Source of the DNA: Adiantum capillus-veneris
Lineage: Eukaryota > Streptophyta > Polypodiopsida > Polypodiales > Pteridaceae
DNA: 64,000 nt
Direction of reading: 5' to 3'
NCBI GenBank assembly: GCA_014529385.2
Contig: CM043944.1
Location: 171,731,740-171,795,739, forward strand
Part shown: piece by piece, positions 42,112 through 55,032 of the stretch
How the letters are laid out: each line of letters opens with the position of its first letter
Numbering within the stretch: position 1 is the stretch's first letter
Notes under the pieces: model-generated
The model's input: the letters and a program-made list of their open reading frames with translations, nothing else
Database searches by the model: none
What the model was told of the DNA's origin: nothing
Made by a program: the position numbers and the translations under genes

Positions 42112-43163
42112 TTACAAGGCCCATTTTTTAGTCCAAACTTTTCCTAATGGACTAGTCAAGTCGGGAGACAACGTAGCTTGTATCACCTCTTGTTTGACAT
42201 TAGGTTGAATTTTGGGTTGCATCAGCTCTTCAATTTTTTCACAAGGACCAAAGATATCCTCATTCTCGATAAGGCCAATAAATATTTGTTTCTCATCATG
42301 CTCTTCTTCAAGAAACAAGGAGGAAACATCTAGATCACTATCACTGCTATCTTCCACTTTACTACCATCATACCCATTGTCTTCTCCTTCACTTGAGTAC
42401 TGTTCTTCATCACTTTTCTTATCAAAATCAGCATCCAAATATTTCTTGCTACCCATTTCAAACCTCTTCTTATCACCCCTTCTATTGTAGTGAGTAATGG
42501 TACCATGTCCCCAATCTTGTACAGCTTTAGTTGCCTGTAACCATGGTCTTCCAAGGATGAGAGAGAAAGCACCAATACCCACAGGTCTTCTTCAAGAAAC
42601 AAGGAGGAAACATCTAGATCAATATCGCTGCTATCTTTCACTTTACTACCATCATACCCATTGTCTTCTCCTTCACTTGAGTACTCTTCTTCATCACTTT
42701 TCTCATCAAAATTAGCATCCAAATATTCCCATGTCAAACCTCTTCTTATCACCCCTTCTATTGTAGTGAGTAATGGTACCATGCCCCCAATCTTGTACAG
42801 CTTTGGTTGCATGTGACCATGGTCTTCCATGGATGAGAGAGAAAGCACCAATACCCACAGGCATAACATGACAATTGACCAGCACTTTAACATCAATACA
42901 TACACCTTCTAGTCCTTTATAACTCCCAAGCACTTCACCCATGATTGGTTGGCAATATTTATGCAGAAACTTGAATTCTTCACCATGTTGAGTCCCAACT
43001 TTGATACACAAGCTTGAGTAATAACACATAACTGTGCACCTCCATCAATATACACCTTTCCAATGCACTTCCTCCTAAGCCATGCATCCATAGTAGGACA
43101 TATATCAGGTAGCCCATTCAAAGATACGACTCTCACAGACCCCCTTGCAGGCTCCTTCTTCAT
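42112..43163 (-). pseudogene. F protease with a tandem duplication
   Basis: ARGSVRVVSLNGLPDICP, then KVYIDGGAQLCVIT (the same Asp-Gly-Gly-Ala variant as C1), then twice FSLI(L)GRPW, KAVQDWGHGTITHYNRRG and the acidic stretch SDEEEYSSEGEDNGYDG. The second copy results from a direct duplication of about 284 bases. Frame breaks occur near 42906. Confidence 0.85.
42303..42868 (+). repeat. Tandem direct duplication inside F protease
   Basis: Two units, about 42303-42586 and 42587-42868, both starting CTTCTTCAAGAAACAAGG and ending with ACCAATACCCACAGG. They differ at scattered bases, so the duplication is not recent. Confidence 0.85.
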
Positions 43164-44192
43164 GGGGTTGACAACATACCTCCACTACCTCTTCAACTTA
43201 GGACACATCTACATGAAACATCAACCTTTCTACTCACCAAATCAGCCCTTAAACTATTATTTGGTTTCCCTTATCCCAAAGGAAAGTCCGATGCATTGTA
43301 ATGTTGCTTGGTTTTTTTCTTCTTCTTCTCTTTACATGTACCTATTTCAACCCCTTTCCATCTTTTATGATTGGGACTTGCATCACTCATGTCATGATAT
43401 CTTATAACCCTCTTACCCACCTCCCATCATATGCACACTAAGATTATTCATAAGACCTACAACCTCTTGCATCTCCTTGAAAAAAGCATTCACATCATGA
43501 GACGCTTGTTGATCATAACCCGACTCCCTGATGAGGACCCTTGGTTGCTCTACAACTTTCACTTCAATCTTTGGCTCAACATTGATTCCAAGTTGATGAA
43601 GACGCTCTGCTTTCCACTCTTTATTCTTTGCAATTTCAACTGCCTCTTCAAAGGTCCTTGGTTGCTTAAGCTTTACCTTCAAGCGTAGACTACTCCTCAA
43701 GCTTGCAAGAAACCTATCCTTCTTCAACATGGATGAAGAAATTTCAGCCCCCAAATATGTACACCACTTTGTTCATAACACATTGAATGCCTTCACAAAG
43801 TCTTCTATGGTGTGGCCTTCACCCTGTACCAAGCCTTGAATAAATTTCCACACCTTTTTGAGGTCTTCCACCTGTTGGAAATGTGTAAAAAAAGCATGTC
43901 TTACCCTTTCATAAGTCATAACTTGAGGAGGTTGGGCTGATTATAGCTCCTCTTTGTAGCCTTCCAACCATTCCCTAGCATCTCCCTTCAAACAGAAGTA
44001 CAAGATTCACAGTACCAACATTGGGTCTTGATTGTCCGCAAGAAGGCAAGCAAACTCCATTCGCTCAATGAAACCTTAGGCATTTTCATTTGATTTCCCA
44101 CTAAACTCAAAAAAATTAAAGACCATGTCTTCCAAAACCTGTAAATAGAAGAAAGCTTGAAGCGATTCCTTGGTGGCGGGCACCAAAACACC
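43164..44192 (-). pseudogene. F gag
   Basis: From the right: VFNFFEFSGKSNE, FIERMEFACLLAD, CLKGDAREWLEGYKEEL, VWKFIQGLVQGEGHTIEDFVK, MLKKDRFLASLRSSLRLKV and FEEAVEIAKNKEWK. It is colinear with C1 gag. No zinc knuckle is recognisable in the degraded C-terminus. The primer-site region directly left of the LTR reads TGGTGCCCGCCACCAAGG on the minus strand; I cannot assign its tRNA. Confidence 0.8.
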
Positions 44193-44480
44193 GTTGGGCA
44201 AAAGAAAAAGTGGGACACCTCTATATTTTTATAGCCCAAGAGCATTCAAACCTCAACCTCAACACAAAAAAATTATACCAAAACCACTCTTAGTAAGCCC
44301 CAACCAAAAGGCCTATGCTCCCTTGGGAATTTACCAGATCACGCCCACCCAAAGGACCACAACACATAGAAGCAAAACCATGTCAAGACACTGATTTACA
44401 GCACACGCCAACCAATGCATATGAAGATAAGGGCCTCCCCTTTCAAAATTGAACATCACAAATCCACAACTTCAACATCA

Positions 44481-44631
44481 ATTCCACAATTCATAGATAC
44501 ATGCCCTCCCAATCTTTCTGCACACAATTTGCCACTAGGCTGCCATAGCATGTACCTATGAATTCCGTAATTCATAGATGCATGCCCTCCCAATCTATCT
44601 GCACACAATTTGCCACTAGGTTGCCATAGCC
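44481..44631 (+). repeat. Two-copy 81-bp tandem repeat
   Basis: Units start at 44481 and 44562 and share ATGCCCTCCCAATCT and TGCACACAATTTGCCAC. Confidence 0.9.
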
Positions 44632-45081
44632 ATAACCCTGTAGAGAACTAGTCATAACTTGAAGAGTACAACTCCAATTGGGGCACTTTAAAGCTTGAGA
44701 GAAATCTTGAAAAATGACTAGAAAGAACGTTTAAGATGGCAAAATTTGAATCTACATGCCACTACATGAAAAATTGACGCGAATAGAGAGATGTCCCTAC
44801 ATGACTACATGTAGAGCAGGCAAGGTGAGACAAAAAACTGCATCAAAAACCATCAAGGAGTCACAACGAGCTAAACCTGCAAATTTTTGGAGTTTGGCTG
44901 AATTTTTTAAGTGAGATTTAGTTATATACAAGTATCCCTTCAAAAAACTCACTCACGGGCACTTACAGTAGCCCAACAGCTGGCACTATACTAGTGACTT
45001 GCCCTGCATGTACGTGTGGTTGCTAAAGCAAGCTAAAAAACCCACAAAATAAAATCCACACACCCTTTTGACATCAGATTT

Positions 45082-45249
45082 CATGTATGTATGTACAAAT
45101 TTACAAAAACCGAGGAGTCAAGAATGCACCCAACAACGTCTATGAAAACTGATTATAGAGCATTGGATGTCATGTCTGTATGTACAAATTTACAAAAAAC
45201 GGGGTGTCAAGAATGCACCCAACAACGTCTATGAAGACTAATTATAGAT
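45082..45249 (+). repeat. Two-copy 89-bp tandem repeat
   Basis: Units start at 45082 and 45171 and share GTATGTACAAATTTACAAA and AAGAATGCACCCAACAACG. Confidence 0.9.
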
Positions 45250-45290
45250 CATCTATTATTCCTATATGTGTGTCTATGGCTTTATGAGCT

Positions 45291-46390
45291 GCAGCTAACG
45301 CTTCATAAAGTATTTTCCATTTTCTTTTGTTATGGTAACAATTGGCCCTTTGACTCCTACGCTTCTTGTCTTGCTGACTGAGCCTCAATAATGATTTCTT
45401 CGTGTTTGTTTTTTAGCGTGTGTAGCTCGATGTAGGCTTCAATTAACTCACCTCGTAGATTCAAGATAGTCTTCATGTCATGGATATGCTCTTGCATGCA
45501 ACATTGTACATATTTGTTGCTACTCTTTGCAACGCTTGATAGTATGGCTCTGTCATGCTACACTGTCGAGTTGACGTGCTTGGTATGGGGACAGGTTGCC
45601 TTATCTTCTAGCATTGTAGGGGGATTTTGCGGCTTTGGATAGCTATCATGGTCCTTCATTTCTTCTTGAGTCTCTGGAGCTTGGGATGCTTTTGTCTGAG
45701 ATTCATGTGCTTGTGTGGTTTAAAAGTCCAAAATCCCTGTAGCATTGTCCGCAAGACTAGGAGTGTGAGCTTTCTTTAGAAATATTAGTCTCTAGCCTCT
45801 CCTCATATTTGTTAGTCTCTTTTTTCACTCTAGTTTCTTCTACCAATTTGTCTCTATCCATTTGAGCCCACATCTCTTTCAATTGTTTAGCAATAACGGG
45901 TGCGGCCATCGAGTTTTTTGTGGGTATCTTTTTGTGGAACCCATTTTTCCATAAAGTCTCCTTTGTCCACTATTTCTTTTTGAATTCTTTAGCCAATCTC
46001 TCCTCTTTATCTTTTTTCTAAGCTTTCTCCTCTTTGCTCAGTTTGTCTGTGGTCATTGGTCTCTTGCCCTTCCTATCCACTGGCTCTTCTTTTGTAGACT
46101 CTAATTCTTGCAGCTTCCTCTTGGATCTCGTATGAGCTCTAGTCTAGGTGGAGCCCAACTTTGTTGCTTCTTCATCACTTTCCTCTTCTTGGTATTGAAT
46201 CCAATCGTTTGAGAGGGAGCCTTGGGAAAATCTTGAACAACACCAATTGCCTAATAAGCTATCCTTGTTAATACCTCTGGAGCTGATAAGTCGGTTAGCT
46301 TGGTATGATTTTTCTTCTTAGTGAGCAGCTCAAGGATGTATTGGGCATAGTTGATTGCCACTAGGGTGCTCTATTAGTAGGCCCAAGTGT
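45291..46390 (-). pseudogene. Decayed copy of the G1-type additional ORF
   Basis: From the right: NYAQYILELLTKKKNHTKL, SAPEVLTRIAY, AIGVVQDFPKAPSQ, matching the G1 words HAQYVLTTLKATKKEGK and GAPEVLTRIAYHAI. Later a coiled coil, MKTILNLRGELIEAYIELH. Many stops. This shows that the protein is conserved between separate elements, but no RT of that element is left beside it. Orientation is the same as F, so it might be a remnant of another element cut by F and C2. Confidence 0.75.
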
Positions 46391-46825
46391 AAGCTGTATC
46401 AGCCAAATGTTCCCAAGGGATAAAGTGAAGTGTGGACACTGAAAAACCTAAGAAAATGACCAGCAAAGTGTGGAGACAAGAGGAGGAACAATCACAACTG
46501 AGTTTTTGCTGTTTTTGGAGTCTGTTTTGGCCGTAAACTTCTCATCCGAGGTCGGATTTGAGCACTTTGATATTGTAGACTGGGGGTTTTGGCCATTCCA
46601 AATGCAATGGCACTGTCCATTCTGCCAAATTCCTCACTTTTTCCTATTGTTTTTGCTGTGTAATTTCTCCTGTGAGCGAAGTCTCTGCTCCAATTTGTGA
46701 TTGTATCTGGTATATTTCATCCATATTTTGTGAGCTATTTTCCCCATTGGTGTTGTCCCAAGCTCAATTGTATCCAATCATCAAAAATCTTCCTCTTTTG
46801 AGCTGAGTTTTTTGGGGTTTTTGGT
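46391..46825 (+). repeat. 5' LTR fragment of C2
   Basis: Aligns with 50160-50560 of its own 3' LTR (CATCCGAGGTCGGATTTGAG; CTTCCTCTTTTGAG). It ends at a junction with gag. Confidence 0.8.
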
Positions 46826-47843
46826 GCAAGGCCTTAGCACCACAGGTACCCCCCCCCCCCCCCCTGACATGATCAAGAAGGACAAGTTCTTGACTGGTTT
46901 TTGGGAGAATATATGTTGGAGAGTGGAGCTAAAGAATCCTAGGACATATGAAGATGCACTAGAGGTAGAAAGGAACAAAGAGTGGAAGCTAAAAAGAATG
47001 AGTTAGCTAGGAGTAGAGTCTTTGCCCAGGAGATCTGAGTTTTAGCCTATGGATTCTTTGCAAGGTCGCATGCCAAGGGTTCATCATGAACCAGTGGTTC
47101 TTGTTACTCCTCAGGTTATGCCAGCACTAGTCACTACAGTAGTGCAAGATGATGGGCTAAGGCAAGACATGAGGCAAGTGGTAGATTTATTGAAGAATCT
47201 CAGCCTTAACATGCTAGATAATGTGGGAAATAATCGAGGTCGGGGGAGGTTTGCAAATCATCCAAGAGGTGAAGAAAAACCTAGGAATGGTGTTGGACAA
47301 AGCAATGGTAGGTTTTGGAGGCAAACGCCCACGTGTTATAATTGTGGAGAGTTGGGCCACATCAGCCCGCAATGTGATAAGCCACCAAGGATGGGGGAGA
47401 CATGTATCCATTTTGATAAGCCACCAAGGATGGGGGAGACATGTATCCATTGCCAAGGTAGGTGCTAACTAGGTCAAATGATTATGGCATTGAAATTAAG
47501 GGAGAAGAAGGAACCACTGGATTAACCCAAGAGGAAAAGGGAAAGACAAAAGTGATAAGCGTGGTCATCTTGGAGAAGGTAGCAAAGCTAGATGATACAT
47601 TAGTGATGCCTTTTGGGAAGAGGACCACACATGATAAGGAAGGAAGAAGTGCCCCAGGTCCTAGCAAGAAGAATGGAAAGAGCCATGAAGGCGAGGATGT
47701 CAAGGACAAGAGGAAAAGTAGGGCTCGTTGCAAGTTTCATGTTTCCGATTTTCTACTAGGGGATGGGCAATTAAGCTATGACTTGAAGGAGGATATGACA
47801 AGCAAGAAAGCAGATGTTACTTTTGGGTAGCTTATAGAGATGG
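46826..47843 (+). pseudogene. C2 gag C-terminal half and start of protease linker
   Basis: ALAPQ-like start, then a run of 16 C (46849-46864, only five in C1) that breaks the frame, then MIKKDKFLTGFWENICWRV, YEDALEVERNKEWKL, and the zinc knuckle CYNCGELGHISPQC. After it a 42-base unit (DKPPRMGETCIHC region) is duplicated, absent in C1. The basic linker KKNGKSHEGEDVKDKRKSRA follows, then a stop at 47830. Confidence 0.88.
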
Positions 47844-47848
47844 TGCAT

Positions 47849-48000
47849 GTAAAGCCCGGGAAACTTCCATGTACTGGATTCACTGCCCAGCCTCCCTTAT
47901 ATAGCCCTTGGCTATTAAATCCCATATTCCACACTGGGAGCCGGCCACTTACTACCCCAGGTCTTTGACCTTCCCTGGACATGCTCTTGGCATGACATGA
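47849..48000 (+). other. Unknown 150-bp TG...CA segment at the C2 deletion junction
   Basis: Between protease linker and extra RNase H sits a piece starting TGTAAAGCCCGGGAAAC and ending CTTGGCATGACA. It has a TATA-like CTTATATAGCCC and matches neither C1 nor F. It could be a small solo LTR (TRIM-like) or filler DNA; no clear target duplication is visible. Confidence 0.4.
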
Positions 48001-49560
48001 TGCCTTGTTAGTTGTGAAGCAAGTGCTGGGTGTGTGGAAGAGCAAGAAGACCTCATTGAAGAAAATGTGTTTCAAAATTAAAGGCCTGTTAAAAAAGTTT
48101 GAAGCATGGAGCATCAGACACATTGAACATGCTCTAAATGGAGAGGCACAGCACATGAAGCAACTCAAAGCATGGTTGGGGAGCTATTTGTGTTGAGGAC
48201 CAATTTACCTCTTTATCATGGCTGGGAAAGTTTGGCTCAAGAAGAGGAGTTTTTGCTAACAGGAATCATTCCAAAGGACATTCACAAGTCTAAGAAGTAT
48301 GGTATTTTTGCGTAGAGCATTTATGTGCAAATTTATTGGTGATGTCTTGTACATAAAAGGGGCTAATCTCGTGTTGAGACGTGTACCTTGGTAGGAGGAG
48401 CTTTATAGCGTGTTGGAAGAGAATCATGAAGGTGCATGTGGCGGACATTTTTCTCTAAAGATCACCTTGCATAAGATCTTGCAAGAGGGGTATGTATGGC
48501 CTAGTTTGCACAAGGATGTCCACCATTGGTGTAGGTCTTGCAATAGGTGTCAAGCATTTGGGAAGAGAGTGTTGAAGCCAGAGCTATGAAAAACCATTAT
48601 GGCGTTTGATGTGTTTGAAAAGTGGGAGATGGATGCAATAGGCCCGTTACCTATCACAAGCAGGGGCAAAAGCTATATTCTGACTGCAGTGCACTATCTC
48701 TCTAGATGGGCAAAGGCTATAGCAGTAAAACAAATCACTGCAAAGGATGTGGCAAAATTTGTGTACGATGAAAAATGTTGCAAGTTTGGGGTGCCACTAG
48801 AGCTACTTTCGGACAAGGGGCCAAGATTTCGAGCTAAACTATTAAACTTTTTATGCGCGAAGATGAAGATTAGGCACCAGCATACCACTCCTTATTACCC
48901 GCAGTGTAATGGATTAAATGAAAGATTCAAAATGGTGAGTTGGTACAAATTCTTTTGAAAGTGATAGAGCACCAAGGAAAGAATTGGGATTTGGAACTGC
49001 CTAGTGAATCATGGGCTTACCGTACTTCAGTGAAGACAGGTACAGGGTTTACTCCATTTCATTTGGTATATGGAAAGGAAGCACTATTGACTGTGGAAGT
49101 AGAGTTGTCTGCGGTCAAGATGTTAGAAAAGTTGCTTGGGCAGTCCAGTGATGCATTCAAAGAGAGGCTCTTACAATTACAAGAGGTTCAGCTAGATAGG
49201 ATGAGTGCATTGGAACATTATGGGCAGATGCAAGATAAGGCTTAGAAAAGATAAATGAAAAGGTCAAAAGTAAGGGTATCAAGAAACATGACTTGGTTTT
49301 GCACTACAACAGTAAGCTGGACAAGACATTCCAAAAGAAGTTTCAAATTAAGTGGGAAGGCCCTTTCAAGGTAGTGGAGTGTTTTTCGAATGGTACATAT
49401 CAGCAGCTGGCTAACCTTGATGGGATTCTACATAAGTCAAGGGTAAATGGATTGCATCTTAAATTATATCATGCTAGATTAATGATGTGGAGCAAGATGA
49501 GTTGTCTGCAGAACAAGTAATGTATGTGAGGGATGAGGAGACCTATGACGCGGCGAGTCT
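48001..49560 (+). pseudogene. C2 extra RNase H end and integrase
   Basis: DALLVVKQVLGVWKSK (extra RNase H), then EEEFLLTGIIPK, HEGACGGHFSLKITLHK and CRSCNRCQAF (zinc domain). The integrase core at 48599 has WEMDAIGPLPI, ELLSDKGPRF and CNGLNERFK, so all three catalytic residues are kept. A frameshift near 48955 leads to ESWAYRTSVKTGTGFTPFHLVYGKE, and another to the C-terminal domain FQIKWEGPFKVVECFSNGTYQ. It is a non-chromovirus integrase. Confidence 0.88.
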
Positions 49561-49603
49561 CATATCTCTTTTTGCTGTTGCTGATCATGAATGATCTAGC
49601 AGG

Positions 49604-49622
49604 CTAGGGGATGGGCAAATTA
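49604..49622 (+). other. Polypurine tract of C2
   Basis: AGGGGATGGGCAAATTA directly before the LTR start TGTTAGGAG. Confidence 0.7.
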
Positions 49623-50868
<1,246 letters not shown>

Positions 50869-51874
50869 TAGCGTCTCTACAGATTGCTTCATAGATAGTG
50901 GCACCTTCAATCTCCCATCTTTCCTTATCTACATATATGGATGATTCTTTTAGGGAGTCCTTGAGGATGGTGACCTCCAAGATTTTTCCAAGCCTCTTTT
51001 TGCAACTCCATTTCTTCTTGTTTCCCTTGGCATCAGACTTCATAGCTTCTTGTGAACATTCAACACATTGCAAAGAATGGTTAGAGCTTGAATTGATGTT
51101 TTCTCATTTCCATGCATCTGATGATCTTGTTAGTTGTGACCCTTGTTTAAAACACTTATACGAGCCATGCAAAACTTCAGCATTTTGAAAAAAAAAATAT
51201 TCATGCAAAATCGAGAAAAAATTTGTGTTTTTTTCTTAAGATTATGATTTGGATAGTTTTCTAGAATTATGAATGTGCATGGGCTTGATGGATACAACTA
51301 TTTAAGACTCTAGATTTGATTTGATGAGATTTGGGTAGGGGGTTAAGCTTGCGAGGGGGGCCACTATGTATAAATTTTGTATATCAAGGAAAATTTATAG
51401 AACTCCCTATATGTAAATTTCTTACAAATAAAATACACCCTTTTCCTATTCAATCTGTAAATTCTTTTCTAATTCCATTTTAAAGCACCCTTTTGTATAT
51501 GAATCTGTGAAAAAAAATTAATAACCCCTTTTGCTGGACTTACGTGATAGTCACACAATTATTAAGTGATCCCCTCAAGGAGTTAAGTCACAGTCGAGGT
51601 TTTTGGAATCTGCTTCAAGCTTTTTGGGTCCGGTTTGGCATAGATATGATTTTCTTAAACTTTGACCATATAAGGGTGACCTAAGGACTCATACCAACGA
51701 TTTCTTGAATTCAAATTAATTTTGGGATTGTTGGTTGCATTTTCTAGAAGAAAATTGCAATTTTCTCCCCCGTTTTTCACAGTTGGCTTCAAAATTCCAT
51801 CAAATTTGGTAGGCTCCTTTCCCTTGGTGTTTAGAGGTAACTTACCCATCTATAGTCTGAAGTTGAATTGCTGG
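50869..51874. other. Unassigned flank between C2 and H
   Basis: The minus strand 51073-50834 reads QCVECSQEAMKSDAKG and IYVDKERWEIEGATIYEAI, an open stretch without a family I know; it could be a fragment of a gene or of an extra ORF. 51190-51640 is AT-rich with nothing recognisable. 51849-51655 has a 65-codon frame (minus) with no known motif. Confidence 0.35.
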
Positions 51875-52412
51875 TGTTGGGGGATATGGGTTCGCAAGGT
51901 GAGCCGGGTCAGCATCGGGCTGCTTGCTGTGGGAAATAAGAGAGACAAGATGCACGACACAAGACAAAATACTCTGACAGCACTTTAAATGCTTAAAACT
52001 TGACAACCGAAATGGTTTAAGCTGCTAATGATTAGCCGAAGTGGAATTTGATTACAAATGTTTGTTGTTAACGGCACTGATGGAGTTAAGAGAGTTTAAT
52101 GCTCTCAAATTAGACCAAGACTATAAAATTTCCACTTATGCCCGCCATTAGAGCCTTTATAAACAAATTAGGACGTAAGTATTCGCAAAATTCCCTACTT
52201 GATACCCTTGTATCTCCCAAATACAATAGAGAGAGGTTATCTTCTCTCCTTCGTACCTTACTACTCCTTTGCGTACTTCCAGATTACAATTCTTGCCATT
52301 AGCAGCACTACTACGGAAAATCTCCAGTTTATGGAGCTTCATCCGGCCAAGAGTGTTGATATAACGCTTATGCCTGCGATTAGAACTTCATATCCCGCTT
52401 TTGTCGTGGCTT

Positions 52413-52444
<32 letters not shown>

Positions 52445-52705
52445 AAGAGAACCGTTGTATGCCTTCTAACTCCCCAGCTTGCTACCTCACCGTACTCTTG
52501 CTTTGGTTCGAAAACGAGAGCTCTCCTTCAAGACTTTCAAGGGCCGAGACAAAGAGAGCAAAAGAGAGTATGGCTTGTTTCTCCCAAGAACATGCGATAG
52601 AAACTTCCCTGCTTTCCTCTTCAACACGAGAGAGTCTCTCCACCCTTCCTTCCCCTTGTTTGAGCACCCCCACCTTCAAGAGCTTTCATTTATCCTCCTC
52701 TACGT

Positions 52706-52706
<1 letters not shown>

Positions 52707-52750
<44 letters not shown>
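52707..52750 (+). repeat. (GA)22 microsatellite in the H left LTR
   Basis: 44 bases of GA. The same site in the right LTR is 60 bases (62596-62655). Confidence 0.95.
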
Positions 52751-52753
<3 letters not shown>

Positions 52754-53213
52754 GCTTGCCCTTAATATGCAAGCCTTCCTTCTTGCCCTCCTCTCCTCAC
52801 TTACCTCCTTGTCAAAACTTTTTCTCCTTCTTTTCTTTCTTTTCTTACCCTTTTTCTAACCCCTATTTTTCCCTCTATCCATCAGTCGCGGTGCCGTGAC
52901 TGATGTGGCACGTGACCTTTTACTGATAATGTGGCTGGCGGGCTAAGGAGCTGCTCCAAAATCAATGCTGCTAGTCTCAAATTGGGTGCCCCTACGTCTC
53001 TGTCCTTTCTTGCTTCATCTGCAAATCCAGACACGACGCGTGTCGCCCTATGCGAGCACAAATCTCCTCCCTATGCGCTGTTCTCGCTACCTGCACACTT
53101 CCCCTTATTTCTTTTCTTCCTTTCCCACTAAAAAAAACATTTGGGCCCTTATTGGGCGGACGCCCTTTAATTAATTGTATTGGGAAGCCTCCTTAAGCTT
53201 CATAGTGGGTGGC

Positions 53214-53444
53214 CGAGCCGTGTAAGAGCACCACCTTTGGCCTTAAGCTTTGTTAGGGCATCACATTTGGCATACATATCGGCCAAGGCAATGCCTCGCA
53301 TGACATCATTTTCCAACATCCCCTAACTAGCAATATCACCATGAATTCTGTTGCCCACTCTAGTGTGTTGAATGCCACCACATCCTTCAAGATACGCGTA
53401 TAACAGGATGCATTTGGTGAAAGACCTTCCCTCACATTTGGTTA
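53214..53444 (-). pseudogene. PPR gene fragment inside the H left LTR
   Basis: Same fragment as at 63097-63355. Minus-strand frames give REGLSPNASCYTRILKD and, after a frame change, the pattern IHGDIAS, then LADMYAKCDAL in the better preserved copy. It is typical of plant PLS-class pentatricopeptide proteins (RNA-binding, organelle). In this copy the second part has a stop in the SQGML region. The B solo LTR inserted just beside the start of the fragment. Confidence 0.78.
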
Positions 53445-53449
53445 AAACA

Positions 53450-55032
53450 TGTCATTAAATATCTAATATCTAACCAACCCAAATGATTTTCTCATATTAA
53501 ACTGATCATCTAATATGGGATAATAAACGGGAACAAGGGTTAGAATATAGACATGTGCTTATGGATCTATCTCAACACGGGGCCAATGGTAAAGGGGCCC
53601 AAATGAGAGATGGTATGTCAAAGAGAAAGGTTAACTAATAAAGCTTAAAAGACCTTAGGGTTAACTTCATTAAAGACCTTCAATGGTTAGTGTTAAAAGT
53701 CCTTTGACCTTAAGAAAACTAGGGCTGAGCTTGAGGTGGGAACCCGACTTAAACTTAAGCAAGGTAGGGCTGTGCTTCAGGTCGGAACCCGACCTAAACT
53801 TAAGCAAGCTAGGGCTATGCTTGAGGTGGGAACTCCACCTAAGGTTCTTGTCATGCTTGATGAATAAGGTACTTGAGGTACTTGTCACATTAATGAGGAA
53901 GTTGCTTGAGAATCTTCCTATGCATGGGGGGTAAGATACTTGAGTCAAAAAGAGAACCTACACACTTAATGAGGAAGTTGCTAGAGAAACTTCCTATGCA
54001 TAAAAATCTCAAAGCTAGGGGAATTCTAAAAGAGCACATGGGACACATGTCAGACTCTCACTAAGCTTAACCACATGGTGTGCTTGAACGCTATTGGTTG
54101 GGCTAAAGAGGGGTCCAATGAGCTTCTACTTCCATCCAACAAATATCTAGATATTTTCAAGCTCTCTCTGTCTCTAAGGGGTAAGGAGGACACTTGTCAA
54201 AAGACTACCCATGTACTTGACTGCATGCTACATGTGATTGGCTATGGGGAGAGGGGTCCAATGACCTTGCAGGATGTAGAAATTTTGCCCAAAGCAAGGA
54301 AGGGGGGGTGCTAGGGGGATATACTCCACACACGCACTCATTTGCAAGGGAATTCTCACTTGGTGAAAGTTGAGGAACACCACCTCCTTCTCCAAGCTTG
54401 TGAGAAGTGAGAGCCTACATCAACACTCTTGGCTATGGAATCCAAATCCAACCAAGAGCCATGCTTCAATGCTTAAGCTTGCCATCTTCTCCATCTTCAT
54501 TACTATGCTATTATGTATGCTAGCAAGAAGAGTAATAATAAGTGAGGAACTATTTCTTTCTCCTACGAAATGTTTCTTCTTCCTCTTCCCTATCCTCATT
54601 CCCCGCTAGCTCTCTCCACCTTGGAAGGTCTTTGAGGCCATGGGACTGAGGCTTGGGATAGTTAATGCTTTCTACAAGTTTATTTTATGCTTGTGATGCA
54701 TGAAGATTTCCATCTTCATTGCATCGCGTAGGTCACAAGGAACACAAAGATTGTATTGTACCAAGTCTCTCTTGATGGAAGAAACTATAATACAAATGCC
54801 TATTGGAGGGGGGACCAGCTCCATATGAATCCGGTCCTCAACTATTGTCATGTTCTCTAATCTCTCTCTCTCTTGCAAAATTATTGTTCATGCCAAGTTA
54901 GCTAAGTACCATGTTTATGTTGCTACCATCAATTAAGTTCACCCGCTATGCTCACAAAGTAATCTCTCAAAAGTGCTTCACCTAATTTCCTAATTCCGCT
55001 ACTCTCAAAGTTCATAGGCCATTTCCATTACA
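53450..55032 (+). repeat. Solo LTR of the B family (1583 bp)
   Basis: Starts TGTCATTAAA, ends CCATTACA. Flanked by perfect AAACA duplications (53445-53449 and 55033-55037). The empty site is preserved in the other H LTR near 63350 (GGTTAAAACAACTCG). It aligns with 3361-4985 throughout but lacks the poly-G/(AC)n block. A solo LTR arises by LTR-LTR recombination. Confidence 0.95.

Larger units (their letters stand above)
39214..45290 (-). mobile_element. Element F: Tat-like Ty3/gypsy with extra RNase H, degraded
   Basis: Minus orientation, order gag, protease, RT, RNase H, extra RNase H, integrase zinc domain, then a truncated 3' LTR. The last LTR bases (39214-39331) match 44193-44306, next to gag. 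The integrase core and most of the left LTR were removed by one deletion at about 39331. The right LTR limit is not visible; 45290 is an estimate. Gag and protease are relatives of C1 and C2. Confidence 0.8.
44193..45290 (-). repeat. 5' LTR of F (right limit uncertain), with two tandem repeats
   Basis: Starts where the match to 39214 begins. The rest has no partner in the window. It holds a two-copy tandem repeat of 81-bp period (44481-44631) and a second of 89-bp period (45082-45249). No ORFs. The right limit is placed where the next element's coding sequence ends. Confidence 0.5.

Noticed and set aside
39214-44306. 118-bp terminal direct repeats as a complete short-LTR (TRIM-like) element
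   Set aside because: The left copy abuts a truncated integrase without a polypurine tract, and the right copy continues into unmatched sequence, so these are the ends of a longer LTR whose left copy is deleted.
53253-53435. Intact host PPR gene
   Set aside because: Only about two repeats remain, with a frameshift and no start, and the same piece occurs in the other LTR of H.
53670-53948. Repeated KHSPSLLKF-type frame in the solo LTR as a repeat protein
   Set aside because: Results from short tandem DNA repeats (GCTTGAGGTGGGAACC type) in the B LTR; the other B LTR does not keep the frame.
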